From an uncultured Serinicoccus sp. (GTDB lineage Bacteria > Actinomycetota > Actinomycetes > Actinomycetales > Dermatophilaceae), in assembly GCF_947500995.1 (NCBI RefSeq), contig NZ_CANMUA010000008.1, positions 208,279 to 272,278 of the forward strand: DNA of 64,000 nt. Reading direction: 5' to 3'. Of this stretch, positions 32,817 to 42,417 are shown piece by piece (the first letter of the stretch is position 1; the number at the start of each line of letters is the position of its first letter). Both the position numbers and the translations under genes were made by a program. Under the pieces are notes generated by a model. The model was not told where the DNA came from and searched no databases. It saw only the letters and a program-made list of their open reading frames with translations.

Positions 32817-32864
32817 TCTCTCGCCGACCGCCCGCGCCCCCTGTCGTCCCTCCCGAGGAGCCGC

Positions 32865-33872
32865 ATGCCCACGCCACCCCCCGGCCCCACCACCGTCACG
32901 CTCACGGCGTCCGGCATCCGCGTCGACCTCCTCAGCACCGGAGCGGCCATCGCCAGGGTGGAGCTCACCGACGGGCACGGGGACGGCCCGGTGGACGTCG
33001 TCCTGGGCCACGCCGACCTGGCGGACTACGGGCGGGTCCGGGACTTCCAGGGGGCCACGATCGGGCGGGTCGCCAACCGCATCGACGGCGGGCGGTTCCG
33101 CCTCGGAGACCGCGCGGTGGAGGTGCCGCTCGACCCGGACGAGCCGCACGCGCTGCACGGCGGGCCGGAGGGCTTCGACCGGCGCGAGTGGGCGCTCGTG
33201 GAGGCGACCGACGATCGCGCGACGTGGTCGCTCACCTCCCCGGACGGTGACCAGGGGTTCCCGGGTGAGGTCGAGGTCGAGGTGAGGTATGCCGTCACGC
33301 CCGGCCGCCTCACCGTCGAGCACCGCGCCACGACCTCGGCGCCGACGCCGGTCAGCCTGACCAACCACAGCTACTGGAACCTCGACGGGGAGGGTGCCGG
33401 CGAGATCCTCGACCACACCCTGCAGGTCGACGCCGACACCTACCTGCCGGTGCGCCCGGACCAGATCCCCACCGGCGAGGTGCGCGACGTCGCCGGCTCC
33501 CCCTTCGACCTGCGCCGCCCGGTCGTCCTGGGTGAGGCGCTGGCCGCCGACGACGCGCAGCTGCGGATCGGCCAGGGCTTCGACCACCACCTCGTCGTGC
33601 CGGGCGAGGGCCTGCGGCGGCACGCGGTCCTGGTCGGCGGCTCCGGCCGGCGCATGGAGGTCTGGAGCGACCGGCCCGGGCTGCAGGTGTATGCCGGCGC
33701 CCACTTCGACGGCACGGTCACCGGGCCGCGCGGGGTCGCCTACGGCCCGCGCGCCGGGATCGCGCTGGAGACCCAGGCCTTCCCCGACGCGGTGAACCAG
33801 CCGCGCTTCCCGTCGGTCGTGCTGCACCCGGGCCAGACCTACGCCTCGACCACCGAGTGGCGGTTCTCCTGA
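32865..33872 (+). CDS. galM: Aldose 1-epimerase
   Basis: 335 aa, with GAGGAG before the ATG. A mutarotase interconverting alpha and beta aldoses. ATIGRVANRIDGGRF (substrate Asn/Arg), HALHGGPEGFDRREW (His near 96-100), TNHSYWNLDG (catalytic His) and the catalytic Glu in ALETQAFPDAVN are all present. Full length. It follows the citrate synthase gene on the same strand and is convergent with the ABC permease. Confidence 0.92.
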   Translation: MPTPPPGPTTVTLTASGIRVDLLSTGAAIARVELTDGHGDGPVDVVLGHADLADYGRVRDFQGATIGRVANRIDGGRFRLGDRAVEVPLDPDEPHALHGGPEGFDRREWALVEATDDRATWSLTSPDGDQGFPGEVEVEVRYAVTPGRLTVEHRATTSAPTPVSLTNHSYWNLDGEGAGEILDHTLQVDADTYLPVRPDQIPTGEVRDVAGSPFDLRRPVVLGEALAADDAQLRIGQGFDHHLVVPGEGLRRHAVLVGGSGRRMEVWSDRPGLQVYAGAHFDGTVTGPRGVAYGPRAGIALETQAFPDAVNQPRFPSVVLHPGQTYASTTEWRFS

Positions 33873-33893
33873 CCCTCGGCGGGTCGCCGGGGG

Positions 33894-35504
33894 TCAGCCG
33901 GCCGGGACGTCGCGGCGTCGCAGGCCCACGAACCCGGCCGCCAGCAGGACGAGCCCCAGCACCGTGAGGACGGCGAGGGCCGCGGGCTGCGGGCCCTGCC
34001 CCACCACGTCCTGGCCGACGGCCAGGAACGGCGTGAGGTCGAGCAGCCAGGACGGCAGGCCGAGACCCGGGCCGAGGTAGGCCAGGACCGCGGCGACCGC
34101 GAAGGCCGCCCAGGCGAGAGCCTGGACCCGGGGGATCCACCCGAACAGCGCCGCGCCCAGACCGAGGAAGACCAGGACGGCGGGGAGCTGCGCGGCGCCC
34201 GCGCCGGTCACCTCGCCGAGCCAGGCGTCGTCCCCGAGCGAGGCGGCGGCGCCGGCCCCGAGGGCGAGGGCACCGACCCCACCGACCACGAGGGCGCCGA
34301 GGGCCACCACGAGCAGGCGCGGGCCGAGCCACCCGCTCCGCGAGCGGGGCGCCGAGAGCGCGACCTCCAGCCGGCCGCTCCCCTCCTCACGTCGCCAGGA
34401 CCCGACGGCCACGAGGACGTAGGCGCTCATCAGCAGGGCCAGCATGACGAGGAAGGTGGACATCATCGGCGCCAGCACGAGGTCCGCGGCGCGCCCCTCC
34501 GCCTCGGGGCCGGCTCCGAGGAACCCGCCGAGCTCGGGGTTGTCGAGCACGGCGTCGACGATCTCCTGGGCGAGCGACCCGAAGACGGCCATGAGGGCCG
34601 CAGCACCCAGGGCCCACCCCGCGACCACCGTCCGCTGCTGGCGCCAGGCCAGCCCCAGGGACGTCTGCAGGGCCGCCGAGGCGCGGGGAGGCGCCCGACG
34701 GGGCCGGAGCAGGCCACCACCGACGTCGCGCCGGCCGCGCAGCACGACGGCGAGCGCGACCAGCCCGGCCCAGAGCACCACCGGCAGGGCCAGCGGCCAC
34801 CACCGGGCGTCCTCGCCGAAGGCCCGAACCTCGTCCACCCAGCCGTGCGGGCTGACCCACACCAGGGCGCCCTCGCGCAGCGCCCCGACCCCGCGGAGGA
34901 GGAAGGACACCAGCGTCAGCGCGAGGCCGATCCCCCAGACGGCCCGGGCGTGCTCCACCACCTGGGCGGCCGCGGCGGTGACGCCCACGAAGACCAGCCC
35001 GAGCCCCGCGACCGCCAGACCGTAGCGCAGCGCACCCGCGGGGTCGGTACCGAAGGGCACCATCGCCGCACCCACCCCCGCCCCGGTGACGACCATCGCC
35101 GTGCTGATGAGGAGCACCGCCGCCGCGAGCGGGGCGTCGCGCCCGATCCGGGCCGCGAGCAGCAGCTCCAGCCTCCCGGTCTCCTCCTCCCGACGGGTGT
35201 GCCGGGTGGTGAGCGCGATCGCCATGACGGGCACGGCGAAGGACAGGACGAAGCCGAACTCGTTGGCCAGCACCCCGCCCAGGGTGTCGAGCCCGGCCAC
35301 CCGGCCGTTGATGACGGCGAGGGCGTCGCCGCCGAGGCTCGCGGCATACCCCGCCAGCTTCTCCGGGGTGTCGTAGAGCGCGCTGATCGACGACCCGGTG
35401 AGCACCATGACGGCGACCAGGCCGACGACCCAGGCGAGCAGCGTCCGCCAGCCGGTCCGCAGCGCGATCCCGGTCATGGTCCCGACACCGGTCGCGGCGC
35501 TCAT
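33894..35504 (-). CDS. ABC-2-type exporter permease (tetronasin/polyketide-resistance-like)
   Basis: 536 aa with about 12 hydrophobic segments in two similar halves, each starting with an [12 protein letters not shown] or [16 protein letters not shown] amphipathic element. [23 protein letters not shown] and [21 protein letters not shown] are the duplicated cytosolic coupling segments seen in TnrB/tetronasin exporter permeases. Its ATG overlaps the ATPase stop by 4 nt. It probably exports an antibiotic-like compound. Confidence 0.85.
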   Translation of the reverse strand: MSAATGVGTMTGIALRTGWRTLLAWVVGLVAVMVLTGSSISALYDTPEKLAGYAASLGGDALAVINGRVAGLDTLGGVLANEFGFVLSFAVPVMAIALTTRHTRREEETGRLELLLAARIGRDAPLAAAVLLISTAMVVTGAGVGAAMVPFGTDPAGALRYGLAVAGLGLVFVGVTAAAAQVVEHARAVWGIGLALTLVSFLLRGVGALREGALVWVSPHGWVDEVRAFGEDARWWPLALPVVLWAGLVALAVVLRGRRDVGGGLLRPRRAPPRASAALQTSLGLAWRQQRTVVAGWALGAAALMAVFGSLAQEIVDAVLDNPELGGFLGAGPEAEGRAADLVLAPMMSTFLVMLALLMSAYVLVAVGSWRREEGSGRLEVALSAPRSRSGWLGPRLLVVALGALVVGGVGALALGAGAAASLGDDAWLGEVTGAGAAQLPAVLVFLGLGAALFGWIPRVQALAWAAFAVAAVLAYLGPGLGLPSWLLDLTPFLAVGQDVVGQGPQPAALAVLTVLGLVLLAAGFVGLRRRDVPAG

Positions 35505-36430
35505 CGCGCGTCCACCCGCTCGTCGTGGCCGGCGTAGGCCCGCAGGAACAGGTCGTCCAGGCTCGGCGGGGTGACCGTCAGGGTGTGGATCCCGGCGTCA
35601 TGCAGCGCCCCGACGAGCCGGCCGACGGCGTCCGGCTCGACGGAGGCGACCACCTCGGTGCGGCCCTGCTCGTCGGCGACCGTCTCGACGTCGCCCACCC
35701 CGGGCATGTCGTGCAGCGCCGGCGCGCGGTCGGTCACGGCCCGCACCGCGGAGCGGGTATGCCGTCGCAGGTCCGTGAGGGTGCCGGTCGTCACCGTCCG
35801 GCCGGCCCGGATGATCGAGACGCGGTCGGCCAGCGCCTCGACCTCGCCCAGGATGTGGCTGGAGAGCAGCACCGTGGTGCCCTGCTCGCGGCGCTCCCTG
35901 ACGACCTGCTGGAAGACCTCCTCCATGAGCGGGTCGAGCCCCGAGGTGGGCTCGTCGAGGACGAGCAGCTCGGCGTCGGTGGCGAGGGCCGCGACCAGCG
36001 AGACCTTCTGCCGGTTGCCCTTGGAGTAGTCCCGGGCGCGCCGGGTCGGGTCCAGGTCGAAGCGCTCCACGAGGTCGGCGCGCCGGGACTCGTCGACCCG
36101 GCCGTGGGCCCGGGCGAGGATGTCGATGCACTGGCCACCGCTCAGACCGGGCCAGAGCGTGACGTCGCCGGGGACGTAGGCGACCCGGGAGTGCAGCTCG
36201 ACGGCGTCCGCCCACGGGTCGCCGCCGAGGAGCCGCGCGGTGCCGCCGTCGGCGCGCACCAGGCCCAGCAGGACGCGGATGGTGGTGGACTTCCCGGCCC
36301 CGTTCGGGCCGAGGAAGCCGTGCACCTCGCCACGCTCGACGGCCAGGTCGAGGCCGTCCAGGGCCGCGACCGGACCGAAGGTCTTGCGGAGCCCGGAGAT
36401 CTCGACGAGGCGGTCCGAGGAGGTGGTCAT
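35501..36430 (-). CDS. ABC exporter ATP-binding protein
   Basis: 309 aa. Walker A is GPNGAGKST, the Q-loop/[15 protein letters not shown] region, signature YSKGNRQ, Walker [13 protein letters not shown] and H-loop SSHILGE are present. The C-terminal 90-residue extension ([17 protein letters not shown]...) is typical of DrrA/TnrB-type drug exporter ATPases. It is flanked by ATGA overlaps with the TetR gene upstream and the permease downstream, forming a regulator-ATPase-permease operon. Confidence 0.92.
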   Translation of the reverse strand: MTTSSDRLVEISGLRKTFGPVAALDGLDLAVERGEVHGFLGPNGAGKSTTIRVLLGLVRADGGTARLLGGDPWADAVELHSRVAYVPGDVTLWPGLSGGQCIDILARAHGRVDESRRADLVERFDLDPTRRARDYSKGNRQKVSLVAALATDAELLVLDEPTSGLDPLMEEVFQQVVRERREQGTTVLLSSHILGEVEALADRVSIIRAGRTVTTGTLTDLRRHTRSAVRAVTDRAPALHDMPGVGDVETVADEQGRTEVVASVEPDAVGRLVGALHDAGIHTLTVTPPSLDDLFLRAYAGHDERVDAR

Positions 36431-37071
36431 GACGGGCGTCCTTCCGGTGCGGGTGGGTCGGTGAGCATGAGGGAGAAGAAGGAGTAGGCGTCCCGCCCCC
36501 ACCGGTCGATGCCGCCGGAGCCGAGGGGGTCGAAGCCGAGCAGCTCGGTGAGCGGGTCGCGCAGCAGCACCCCGCCGAGGTCCATGGCCAGCAGCAGCGC
36601 GGCGCGCACCTCCGGGTCGGGGCCGGGGTCGAGGACGCCGGCGTCCCGCCACTGCGTGAGCAGGTCCACGGTCATCCGGTGCCACCCCCGCAGCACCTCG
36701 CGGGCGCGCTCGTCGTCGGCGAGGAGCATGCGGCGCAGGTAGGGCAGGACCGGTGAGTCGTCTGGGAAGACCTCGGCGAAGGACCCGAACTTCGCCTCGG
36801 CCGAGGCGTCGAACGTCTCCACGGGCGAGAGTCCGGCCATCGCCCCGGACTCCTCCGGCGTGGGCATGAGCTCCTCGGTGAGACGCAGGATGTGGTCGTC
36901 GCACGCCGCCCGGAGCCCCTCCTTCGATCCGTAGTGGTGCAGCACCAGGGCCGGCGAGACCTCCGCCGTGGCGGCGATCCGGCGCACCGTCACCGCGTCG
37001 AAGCCCTCCTCGGCGAAGAGGCGCAGCGCCGCGTCCCTGATCCGCGCCTTGGGGGTGAGGTCTGAACGCAT
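36427..37071 (-). CDS. TetR-family regulator of the ABC exporter operon
   Basis: 214 aa from ATG 37071 ([23 protein letters not shown]). The TetR HTH ([33 protein letters not shown]) is followed by a ligand domain with [20 protein letters not shown]. The frame continues upstream to 37113 but would then run through the probable operator sequences, so the shorter start is preferred. It overlaps the ATPase gene by 4 nt and probably represses the operon until its ligand binds. Confidence 0.88.
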   Translation of the reverse strand: MRSDLTPKARIRDAALRLFAEEGFDAVTVRRIAATAEVSPALVLHHYGSKEGLRAACDDHILRLTEELMPTPEESGAMAGLSPVETFDASAEAKFGSFAEVFPDDSPVLPYLRRMLLADDERAREVLRGWHRMTVDLLTQWRDAGVLDPGPDPEVRAALLLAMDLGGVLLRDPLTELLGFDPLGSGGIDRWGRDAYSFFSLMLTDPPAPEGRPS

Positions 37072-37107
37072 GTTCAGCATGCTAAACGACTGTTCAGCAT
37101 GCTGTCC
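37072..37107. promoter_or_regulatory. Two GTTCAGCATGCT sites upstream of the TetR gene
   Basis: GTTCAGCATGCTAAAC (37072-37087, nearly palindromic) and GTTCAGCATGCTGTCC (37092-37107) are direct repeats 20 bp apart in the divergent space between the TetR gene and the rhomboid gene. The 20-bp spacing, two helical turns, fits two TetR dimers on the same DNA face. Confidence 0.6.
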
Positions 37108-37149
37108 ACACACCTACCGCCGCCGGGCACCCTGGGGGATACTGGCGGG

Positions 37150-37746
37150 GTGAGCAGCTCGAGCCTGGCCACCTGGCGGCGCGACGCCCCCGCGTGGGCC
37201 CGTCGCGTCATACCCGTCGTGCTCCTGGTGGCCCTGATGTGGCTCACCGAGATCGTCGACCTGGTGCTGCCGCTGAGCCTCGACCAGTTCGGCATCCGGC
37301 CGCGCGACCTCGGCTCGCTGCCCGGCATCGTGCTCAGCCCGTTCCTGCACCTGGGCTTCGGCCACCTCATGGCCAACACGGTCGCCCTGCTCGTGCTCGG
37401 GTCGCTGCTGGCGCTGACCACCCGCCACCTGTGGCTCGTCACCGGGGGCGTGGTGCTCGTGAGCGGCCTCGGCGTCTGGCTCCTGGGCGCCCCGGGGACC
37501 GTGCACATCGGCGCCAGCGGCGTCGTCTACGGGTATGCCGCGTTCCTCGCCGTCTACGGCTTCGTCTCCCACCACCTGTGGCGGGCGCTGCTCGGGGTGC
37601 TGGTCATCCTGGTCTACGGCTCGATGATCTGGGGGGTGCTGCCGCTGCAGGAGGGGGTCTCCTGGCTCTCCCACCTCTTCGGCGCCGTCGGCGGCGTCGG
37701 GCTGGCCCTCTGGCTCGGCCGTCGCGACCGGGTCGCGCGCCGCTGA
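37150..37746 (+). CDS. Rhomboid-family intramembrane serine protease
   Basis: 198 aa from GTG 37150; an ATG at 37099 is in frame but lies inside the operator region. Six to seven hydrophobic segments. The rhomboid hallmarks are LHLGFGHLMANTVALLVLGS (loop/helix 2 His-Asn), the catalytic Ser in HIGASGVVYGYAAF (GxSG) and the catalytic His in WLSHLFGAVGG. It cleaves substrates within the membrane; the targets are unknown. Divergent from the TetR gene. Confidence 0.88.
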   Translation: MSSSSLATWRRDAPAWARRVIPVVLLVALMWLTEIVDLVLPLSLDQFGIRPRDLGSLPGIVLSPFLHLGFGHLMANTVALLVLGSLLALTTRHLWLVTGGVVLVSGLGVWLLGAPGTVHIGASGVVYGYAAFLAVYGFVSHHLWRALLGVLVILVYGSMIWGVLPLQEGVSWLSHLFGAVGGVGLALWLGRRDRVARR

Positions 37747-37795
37747 CCGGCCGCTCGGCGGAATGCCCCGGGCCGTCGAGGTCGTTGACGTGTCC

Positions 37796-38812
37796 ATGAA
37801 ACGCATCGGCTTCCTCTCCTTCGGGCACTGGACCCCGCACCCCCAGTCGGCCACGCAGTCGGCCTCCGACGTCCTCCTGCAGTCGATCGACCTGGCGGTC
37901 GCGGCGGAGGAGCTGGGCGCCGACGGCGCCTACTACCGCGTGCACCACTTCGCCCGGCAGCTGGCCTCGCCGTTCCCGCTGCTCGCGGCGGTGGGCGCCC
38001 GCACGGAGCGCGTCGAGATCGGGACCGGCGTCATCGACATGCGCTACGAGAACCCGCTCTACATGGCCGAGGACGCCGGTGCGGCCGACCTCATCTCCGG
38101 CGGTCGCCTGCAGCTGGGGATCTCCCGCGGCAGCCCCGAGCAGGTGGTCGAGGGCTACCGGCACTTCGACCACCACCCCGCCGAGGGGGAGAGCGACGCC
38201 GACATGGCGCGACGGCATACCGCGCGCTTCCTCGAGGTGCTCTCGGGCGAGGGCTTCGCCCAGCCCAGCCCGCGCCCGATGTTCCCCAACCCGCCCGGGC
38301 TGCTGCGCGTCGAGCCCCACAGCGAGGGCCTGCGCGAGCGCATCTGGTGGGGCGCCGGGACCCGCGCGACCGCCGAGTGGGCGGGCACCCAGGGGATGAA
38401 CCTCATGAGCTCGACGCTGCTCACCGAGGACGCGGGCGTGCCCTTCCACCAGCTGCAGGCCGAGCAGATCCGCGTCTTCCACGAGGCGTGGCGGGCCGCC
38501 GGGCACCCCGGCACCCCGCGGACGTCGGTCTCGCGCAGCATCTTCCCGCTGGTGGACGAGCGCGACCACGCCTACTTCGGGCTGGAACGGCGCAGCACCG
38601 ACCAGGTGGGCGTCATCGACGGGTCACGGTCGACCTTCGGCAAGACGTATGCCGCGGAGCCGGACGAGCTGACCCGCCAGCTGGCCGACGACGAGGCGAT
38701 CGCGGCGGCGGACACGCTGCTGCTGACGGTCCCCAACCAGCTGGGCGTCGACTACTGCGCGCACGTCATCGAGGGCGTGCTGGACGTCGCGACGGAGCTC
38801 GGCTGGCGCTGA
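37796..38812 (+). CDS. LLM-class flavin-dependent oxidoreductase
   Basis: 338 aa from ATG 37796. A luciferase-like monooxygenase barrel: KRIGFLSFGHW, VAAEELGADGAYYRVHHFA, ERVEIGTGVIDMRYENPLYMAEDAGAADLISGGRLQLGISRGSPEQVVEGY. It uses FMN or F420; the substrate is unknown. A strong 52-bp palindromic element lies 58 nt after its stop, between it and a convergent MFS gene. Confidence 0.85.
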   Translation: MKRIGFLSFGHWTPHPQSATQSASDVLLQSIDLAVAAEELGADGAYYRVHHFARQLASPFPLLAAVGARTERVEIGTGVIDMRYENPLYMAEDAGAADLISGGRLQLGISRGSPEQVVEGYRHFDHHPAEGESDADMARRHTARFLEVLSGEGFAQPSPRPMFPNPPGLLRVEPHSEGLRERIWWGAGTRATAEWAGTQGMNLMSSTLLTEDAGVPFHQLQAEQIRVFHEAWRAAGHPGTPRTSVSRSIFPLVDERDHAYFGLERRSTDQVGVIDGSRSTFGKTYAAEPDELTRQLADDEAIAAADTLLLTVPNQLGVDYCAHVIEGVLDVATELGWR

Positions 38813-38870
38813 CCGGCTGGGCGGGCGCGGTCGAGTCGCGGCCTCCCCAGGGAGTTCCGAGGACTCCTGC

Positions 38871-38922
38871 GCAGCAGGTGTTCCTCTGTCGTGATGCATC
38901 ACCGCAGAGGAACACCTGCTGC
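38871..38922. repeat. 52-bp palindromic element, family 1 copy 3
   Basis: The best conserved copy: 20-nt arms (38871-38890 and 38903-38922) match at about 18 of 20 positions around the GTGATGCATCAC core (38891-38902). GAGTG follows on the right as in the other copies. It sits between convergent genes and would form a very stable hairpin on either strand, so it can act as a bidirectional terminator. Confidence 0.88.
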
Positions 38923-38934
38923 ACACGAGTGCGG

Positions 38935-40359
38935 TCAGACGTCTCGGTCGCCGACGCGGAAGGCCGCCACCTCGCGGTGCGTCAGCGCGACCCAGGCCCC
39001 GACCGCCAGGCACCCCAGGGCCCCGAGCAGCGCCGACCAGGCGGGCGTGGTGAGCCCCGCGACCAACCCGGCGCGGGCGTTGCCGATGTCCGGACCGGAC
39101 ACGCCGATGACGTGCTCGACCGAGGACACCCGGCCCAGGTGGCTGTCCGGGGTCGCGAGCTGGACCATCGCGGCCCGGCTGGTCACCGAGACGGTGTCCG
39201 CCGCGCCGGCGACCACGAGGGTGGCCAGCGCCGCCCAGGCCACCCCGCCGAGCGCGGCGAGCCCGAAGCCGAGCAGGGCCAGGCCCCAGACCGCGACCGC
39301 CCCCAGCTGGACCACGCCCAGCCGGGCCCGACGGGTGACCAGCCCGGACGCCAGGCCGGCGCTCACCCCGCCGATGGCGACGCAGGTGAGGAAGAGGCCG
39401 AGGGTGCGCGGGTCGCCGCCGAAGAGCTCCTGGTTGACCATGGGGAAGAGCGCGACCGGGAAGGCCAGCAGCGTCGCGGCGAGGTCGAGCAGGAACGACC
39501 CGCGCAGCACGGGGTCGCGCCGCACCTGGTGCACACCCTCACCGAGCATGACCAGCGCGGTGCCCGTGCGACGGCGCAGCCGGGCGAGCGGTCTGGTCCG
39601 CGCCTGCGGGTATGCCGTCAGGGCCCGCCCGTGGCCGCCCGCGCGTCCGGTGCCGGTCCCCGTGGGCGCCGGCGCCGCGACGGTCGGCCGACGGTCCGGC
39701 GGCATCGGCGGCAGCGCTCGCACGGTCCACCAGCTGATGCTCAGCGCGGCGGCGTTGACGAGGTAGCAGACCGCCGGGGAGGCGACCCCGAGCAGCAGCC
39801 CGCCCACGGCCGGGCCGACCATCATCGCGGCCTGGAAGCTGATCATGTGCAGGGCGATCCCGGCGGCGACCTGCTCGCGCGGCATGAGCCGGGTGATGAA
39901 GGTGCGCCGTGACGGCGCCCCCAGGGCGTTGCACGCCGTCTGCACGCTGAGCAGCGCCAGCAGCAGCGGGAGCGGGTAGAAGCCCAGCACCAGCTGGGCA
40001 CCCAGCGCGAGCGCGGCGACCGCCTGCCCACCGGTGGCGGCCAGCGCCACCCGCCGACGGTCGAGCACGTCCGCCAGGGGGCCCCCGAGCAGCCCGAGGA
40101 CGATCATGGGCACCGCCTGGGCGATGCCGATCGCGGCCACCCAGAACGGGCTGCGCGTCATCTCCCACACCTGGAAGAGCACGGCGACGACGGCCACCTG
40201 GTGGCCCAGCCCCGACAGCGCACCCCCGAGCCACAACCGGCGGTAGGTCGCGCTGATGCGCAGCGGCGTCAGGTCGAGGAACGCCCCTCGCGCCCCCCGC
40301 CCCCTCACCTCGCCCACCGGGCGTCGACCGTGGTGGTCGGCGACGTCATACCCGGTCAC
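38935..40359 (-). CDS. MFS transporter (EntS/MFS_3-like)
   Basis: 474 aa from GTG 40359, which overlaps the MarR gene by 14 nt. Twelve hydrophobic segments. The MFS loop motif appears as GGPLADVLDRRRVALAATG between helices 2 and 3, after RLWLGGALSGLGHQVAVVAVLFQVWEMT. A long Arg/Pro-rich central loop separates the halves. The MFS_3/EntS group includes multidrug and siderophore exporters. Pairing with a MarR regulator suggests drug or toxic-compound efflux. Confidence 0.85.
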   Translation of the reverse strand: MTGYDVADHHGRRPVGEVRGRGARGAFLDLTPLRISATYRRLWLGGALSGLGHQVAVVAVLFQVWEMTRSPFWVAAIGIAQAVPMIVLGLLGGPLADVLDRRRVALAATGGQAVAALALGAQLVLGFYPLPLLLALLSVQTACNALGAPSRRTFITRLMPREQVAAGIALHMISFQAAMMVGPAVGGLLLGVASPAVCYLVNAAALSISWWTVRALPPMPPDRRPTVAAPAPTGTGTGRAGGHGRALTAYPQARTRPLARLRRRTGTALVMLGEGVHQVRRDPVLRGSFLLDLAATLLAFPVALFPMVNQELFGGDPRTLGLFLTCVAIGGVSAGLASGLVTRRARLGVVQLGAVAVWGLALLGFGLAALGGVAWAALATLVVAGAADTVSVTSRAAMVQLATPDSHLGRVSSVEHVIGVSGPDIGNARAGLVAGLTTPAWSALLGALGCLAVGAWVALTHREVAAFRVGDRDV

Positions 40360-40831
40360 CGCCGAGGTGGTCCTCCAGGCGCTCGGCGAACGACCGGCGC
40401 CCCAGGGCCTCGGCGAGGTCCGCGGCGACCGCACTGAGGGCGTACGGCAGCTCGTCCTCGAGCTCGGCGACCGCGGCCTCGGTGGCGCGCCACTCCGCCT
40501 CGGCCAGCGGGACGAGCGCGCGGCCGCGCTCGGTGAGGGTGACCACGCGGGTGCGGCCGTCCTCGCCGGCCTCGCTGGTCACGAGGTCGGCCTGGCGCAT
40601 CTGGCCGATCGTCTGCGACAGCGCGGAGTGGGTCCGGTCGAGCTCGCTCGCGAGCTGGGTGATGGTCATCGGCCCGAGGTGGGCGAGGCGCACCAGCGGC
40701 AGCACGAAGCGGCTGCGCACCTGCCCCTGGCCGCGCTCCCGGTAGGCCTCGTTGATCGCCGCGTCCATGTCGGCGAGCACCGAGAAGAGCTGCCGCAGCC
40801 GGCTGCTGCGCGTCGGGTCGGTCGATGTCAC
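40346..40831 (-). CDS. MarR-family transcriptional regulator
   Basis: 161 aa. The winged helix runs LVRLAHLGPMTITQLASELDRTHSALSQTIGQMRQADLVTSEAGEDGRTRVVTLTERGRALVP, with the DGRTR wing typical of MarR. It is the first gene of a two-gene operon with the MFS transporter and presumably represses it. Repeated ACAGCAC sites lie just upstream of the start. Confidence 0.88.
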   Translation of the reverse strand: MTSTDPTRSSRLRQLFSVLADMDAAINEAYRERGQGQVRSRFVLPLVRLAHLGPMTITQLASELDRTHSALSQTIGQMRQADLVTSEAGEDGRTRVVTLTERGRALVPLAEAEWRATEAAVAELEDELPYALSAVAADLAEALGRRSFAERLEDHLGGDRV

Positions 40832-40850
40832 AGCACTAATATAACAGCAC
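40830..40850. promoter_or_regulatory. Probable MarR operator with AT-rich centre
   Basis: ACAGCAC at 40830-40836 and again at 40844-40850 flank TAATATA, the most AT-rich stretch in this part of the window, directly against the MarR start codon. It is likely a -10 region overlapped by the regulator site. Confidence 0.45.
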
Positions 40851-40921
40851 TGTCAGGTATGCCTGCCCGTCGCCCGGCTCCGGGCCGATGACTCCGGCCC
40901 GCGCGGGCGGTCAGACCGTCC

Positions 40922-41344
40922 ATGGACACCGACACCACACCCCTCACCGACCTGGGCCGCGTCTTCAACGGCTTCTCGGTCGACGACCTGGACGCCGCCG
41001 AGGCGTTCTACCGCGACGTCCTCGGCGTGGCCGTCGCACGGGAGGCCGAGCCGATGGGCATGCTGCAGCTGCAGCTCGGCGACCGGCAGGTGCTGGTCTA
41101 CCCCAAGGGCGAGGCGCACCAGCCGGCGTCCTACACGGTGCTCAACTTCCCCACCGCCGACGTCCGGGGCACGGTGCGGGCGCTCGCCGACCGCGGGGTC
41201 GAGTTCCTGCGCTACGACGGCGTGCCGCAGGACGACCTGGGCGTGGTGACGTCCGGGGACGGCCCGCCCATCGCGTGGTTCGCCGACCCGGCCGGCAACG
41301 TGCACTCGGTCATCGAGCTGGGCCCGGAGCCGGGCGAGGGGTAG
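40922..41344 (+). CDS. VOC-family (glyoxalase-like) protein
   Basis: 140 aa. A VOC fold: NGFSVDDLDAAEAFYRDVLGVAVA, then LQLQLGDRQVLVYPKGEAHQPASYTVLNFPTADVRGTVRAL, then IAWFADPAGNVHSVIELG with the closing His and Glu metal ligands. Substrate unknown. It stands alone between the MarR operon and the epimerase gene. Confidence 0.82.
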   Translation: MDTDTTPLTDLGRVFNGFSVDDLDAAEAFYRDVLGVAVAREAEPMGMLQLQLGDRQVLVYPKGEAHQPASYTVLNFPTADVRGTVRALADRGVEFLRYDGVPQDDLGVVTSGDGPPIAWFADPAGNVHSVIELGPEPGEG

Positions 41345-41402
41345 GTCCGTGCGTGACGCCGCGGGCCGACGCGGCGGATCCCGTCGGTGGTAGACCTGCG
41401 GT

Positions 41403-42407
41403 ATGCGCATCCTCCTGCTGGGCGGCACCGCCTTCCTGTCCCACGCGACCGCGACCGAGGCGCTCCGCCGCGGTCACGACGTCACCTGCCTCGCTCGGGG
41501 CTCCGCCCCCGCGCCGGACGGGGTGCGTTTCGAGCGGGGCGACCGGGACGAGGCGGACGGGCTGGCGCCGGTCCGGGAGCAGCGGTGGGACGCGGTGGTC
41601 GACGTGTCGCGCCAGCCCGGGCAGGTGCGCCGGGCCGTCGCCGAGCTGGACACCCCGCACTGGGTCTTCGTCTCGACGGCCAACGTCTACGCCACGCCCG
41701 AGGAGGGGTCGGCAGGGGCGGCCCCGACCGAGACCGACCCGCTGCTGGAGCCGCTCGAGGCGGACGTCATGTCGACGATGGAGGAGTACGGCCCGGCCAA
41801 GGTCGCCTGCGAGCAGGCCGTGACCTCGGCGACGACCCGACGGGGAGGCAGCGCGACCCTGGTGCGCGCCGGGCTCATCGGCGGGCCGGGCGACACGTCC
41901 GGCCGGGTGGGCTACTGGCCCTGGCGGTTCGCCCACCCGAGCGGCCCGGACGTCCTCGTGCCGGACGACCCGGACTTCCCCATCGCCTTCGTGGACGTGC
42001 GCGACCTGGCGGCGTGGCTGGTGGACGCCGCGGAGCAGCGGCTGGACGGCCCCTTCAACGCGACCGGGCCGGTGGTGCCGCTGGCGCAGGTGCTCGAGGC
42101 GGCACGGGAGGTGGCCGGCGTCCAGGTGCCCGCGCGACCGGTGCCGCCCGCCCGGCTCGCCGAGCTCGGCGTCCATCCCTGGATGGGCCCGCGGTCGATG
42201 CCGTTGTGGATCGACGACCCGGCGCTGCGCTCGTTCGCCGCGCTCGACACCGCCCGCGCCCGGGCCGCGGGTCTGCGGACCCGGCCCGTCGACGAGACGC
42301 TGCGCGACACCCTCGCCTGGGAGGAGACCCGCGAGACGCCCCGGGCGGCCGGCCTGACCGACGACGAGGAGCAGGAGATCCGGGAGGTGCTGGACGCCGA
42401 GGCCTGA
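41403..42407 (+). CDS. NAD-dependent epimerase/dehydratase-like protein (extended SDR)
   Basis: 334 aa. The Rossmann loop is RILLLGGTAFLSHATATEAL (GGTxFLS, a variant of GxxGxxG). WVFVSTANVYA is followed by EEYGPAKVACEQ with the Tyr/Lys pair, and FPIAFVDVRDLAAWLV, PFNATGP and GLRTRPVDETLRDTLAW follow as in the atypical epimerases related to isoflavone-reductase-like proteins. Substrate unknown. Confidence 0.82.
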   Translation: MRILLLGGTAFLSHATATEALRRGHDVTCLARGSAPAPDGVRFERGDRDEADGLAPVREQRWDAVVDVSRQPGQVRRAVAELDTPHWVFVSTANVYATPEEGSAGAAPTETDPLLEPLEADVMSTMEEYGPAKVACEQAVTSATTRRGGSATLVRAGLIGGPGDTSGRVGYWPWRFAHPSGPDVLVPDDPDFPIAFVDVRDLAAWLVDAAEQRLDGPFNATGPVVPLAQVLEAAREVAGVQVPARPVPPARLAELGVHPWMGPRSMPLWIDDPALRSFAALDTARARAAGLRTRPVDETLRDTLAWEETRETPRAAGLTDDEEQEIREVLDAEA

Positions 42408-42417
42408 GCCGGGTGAG

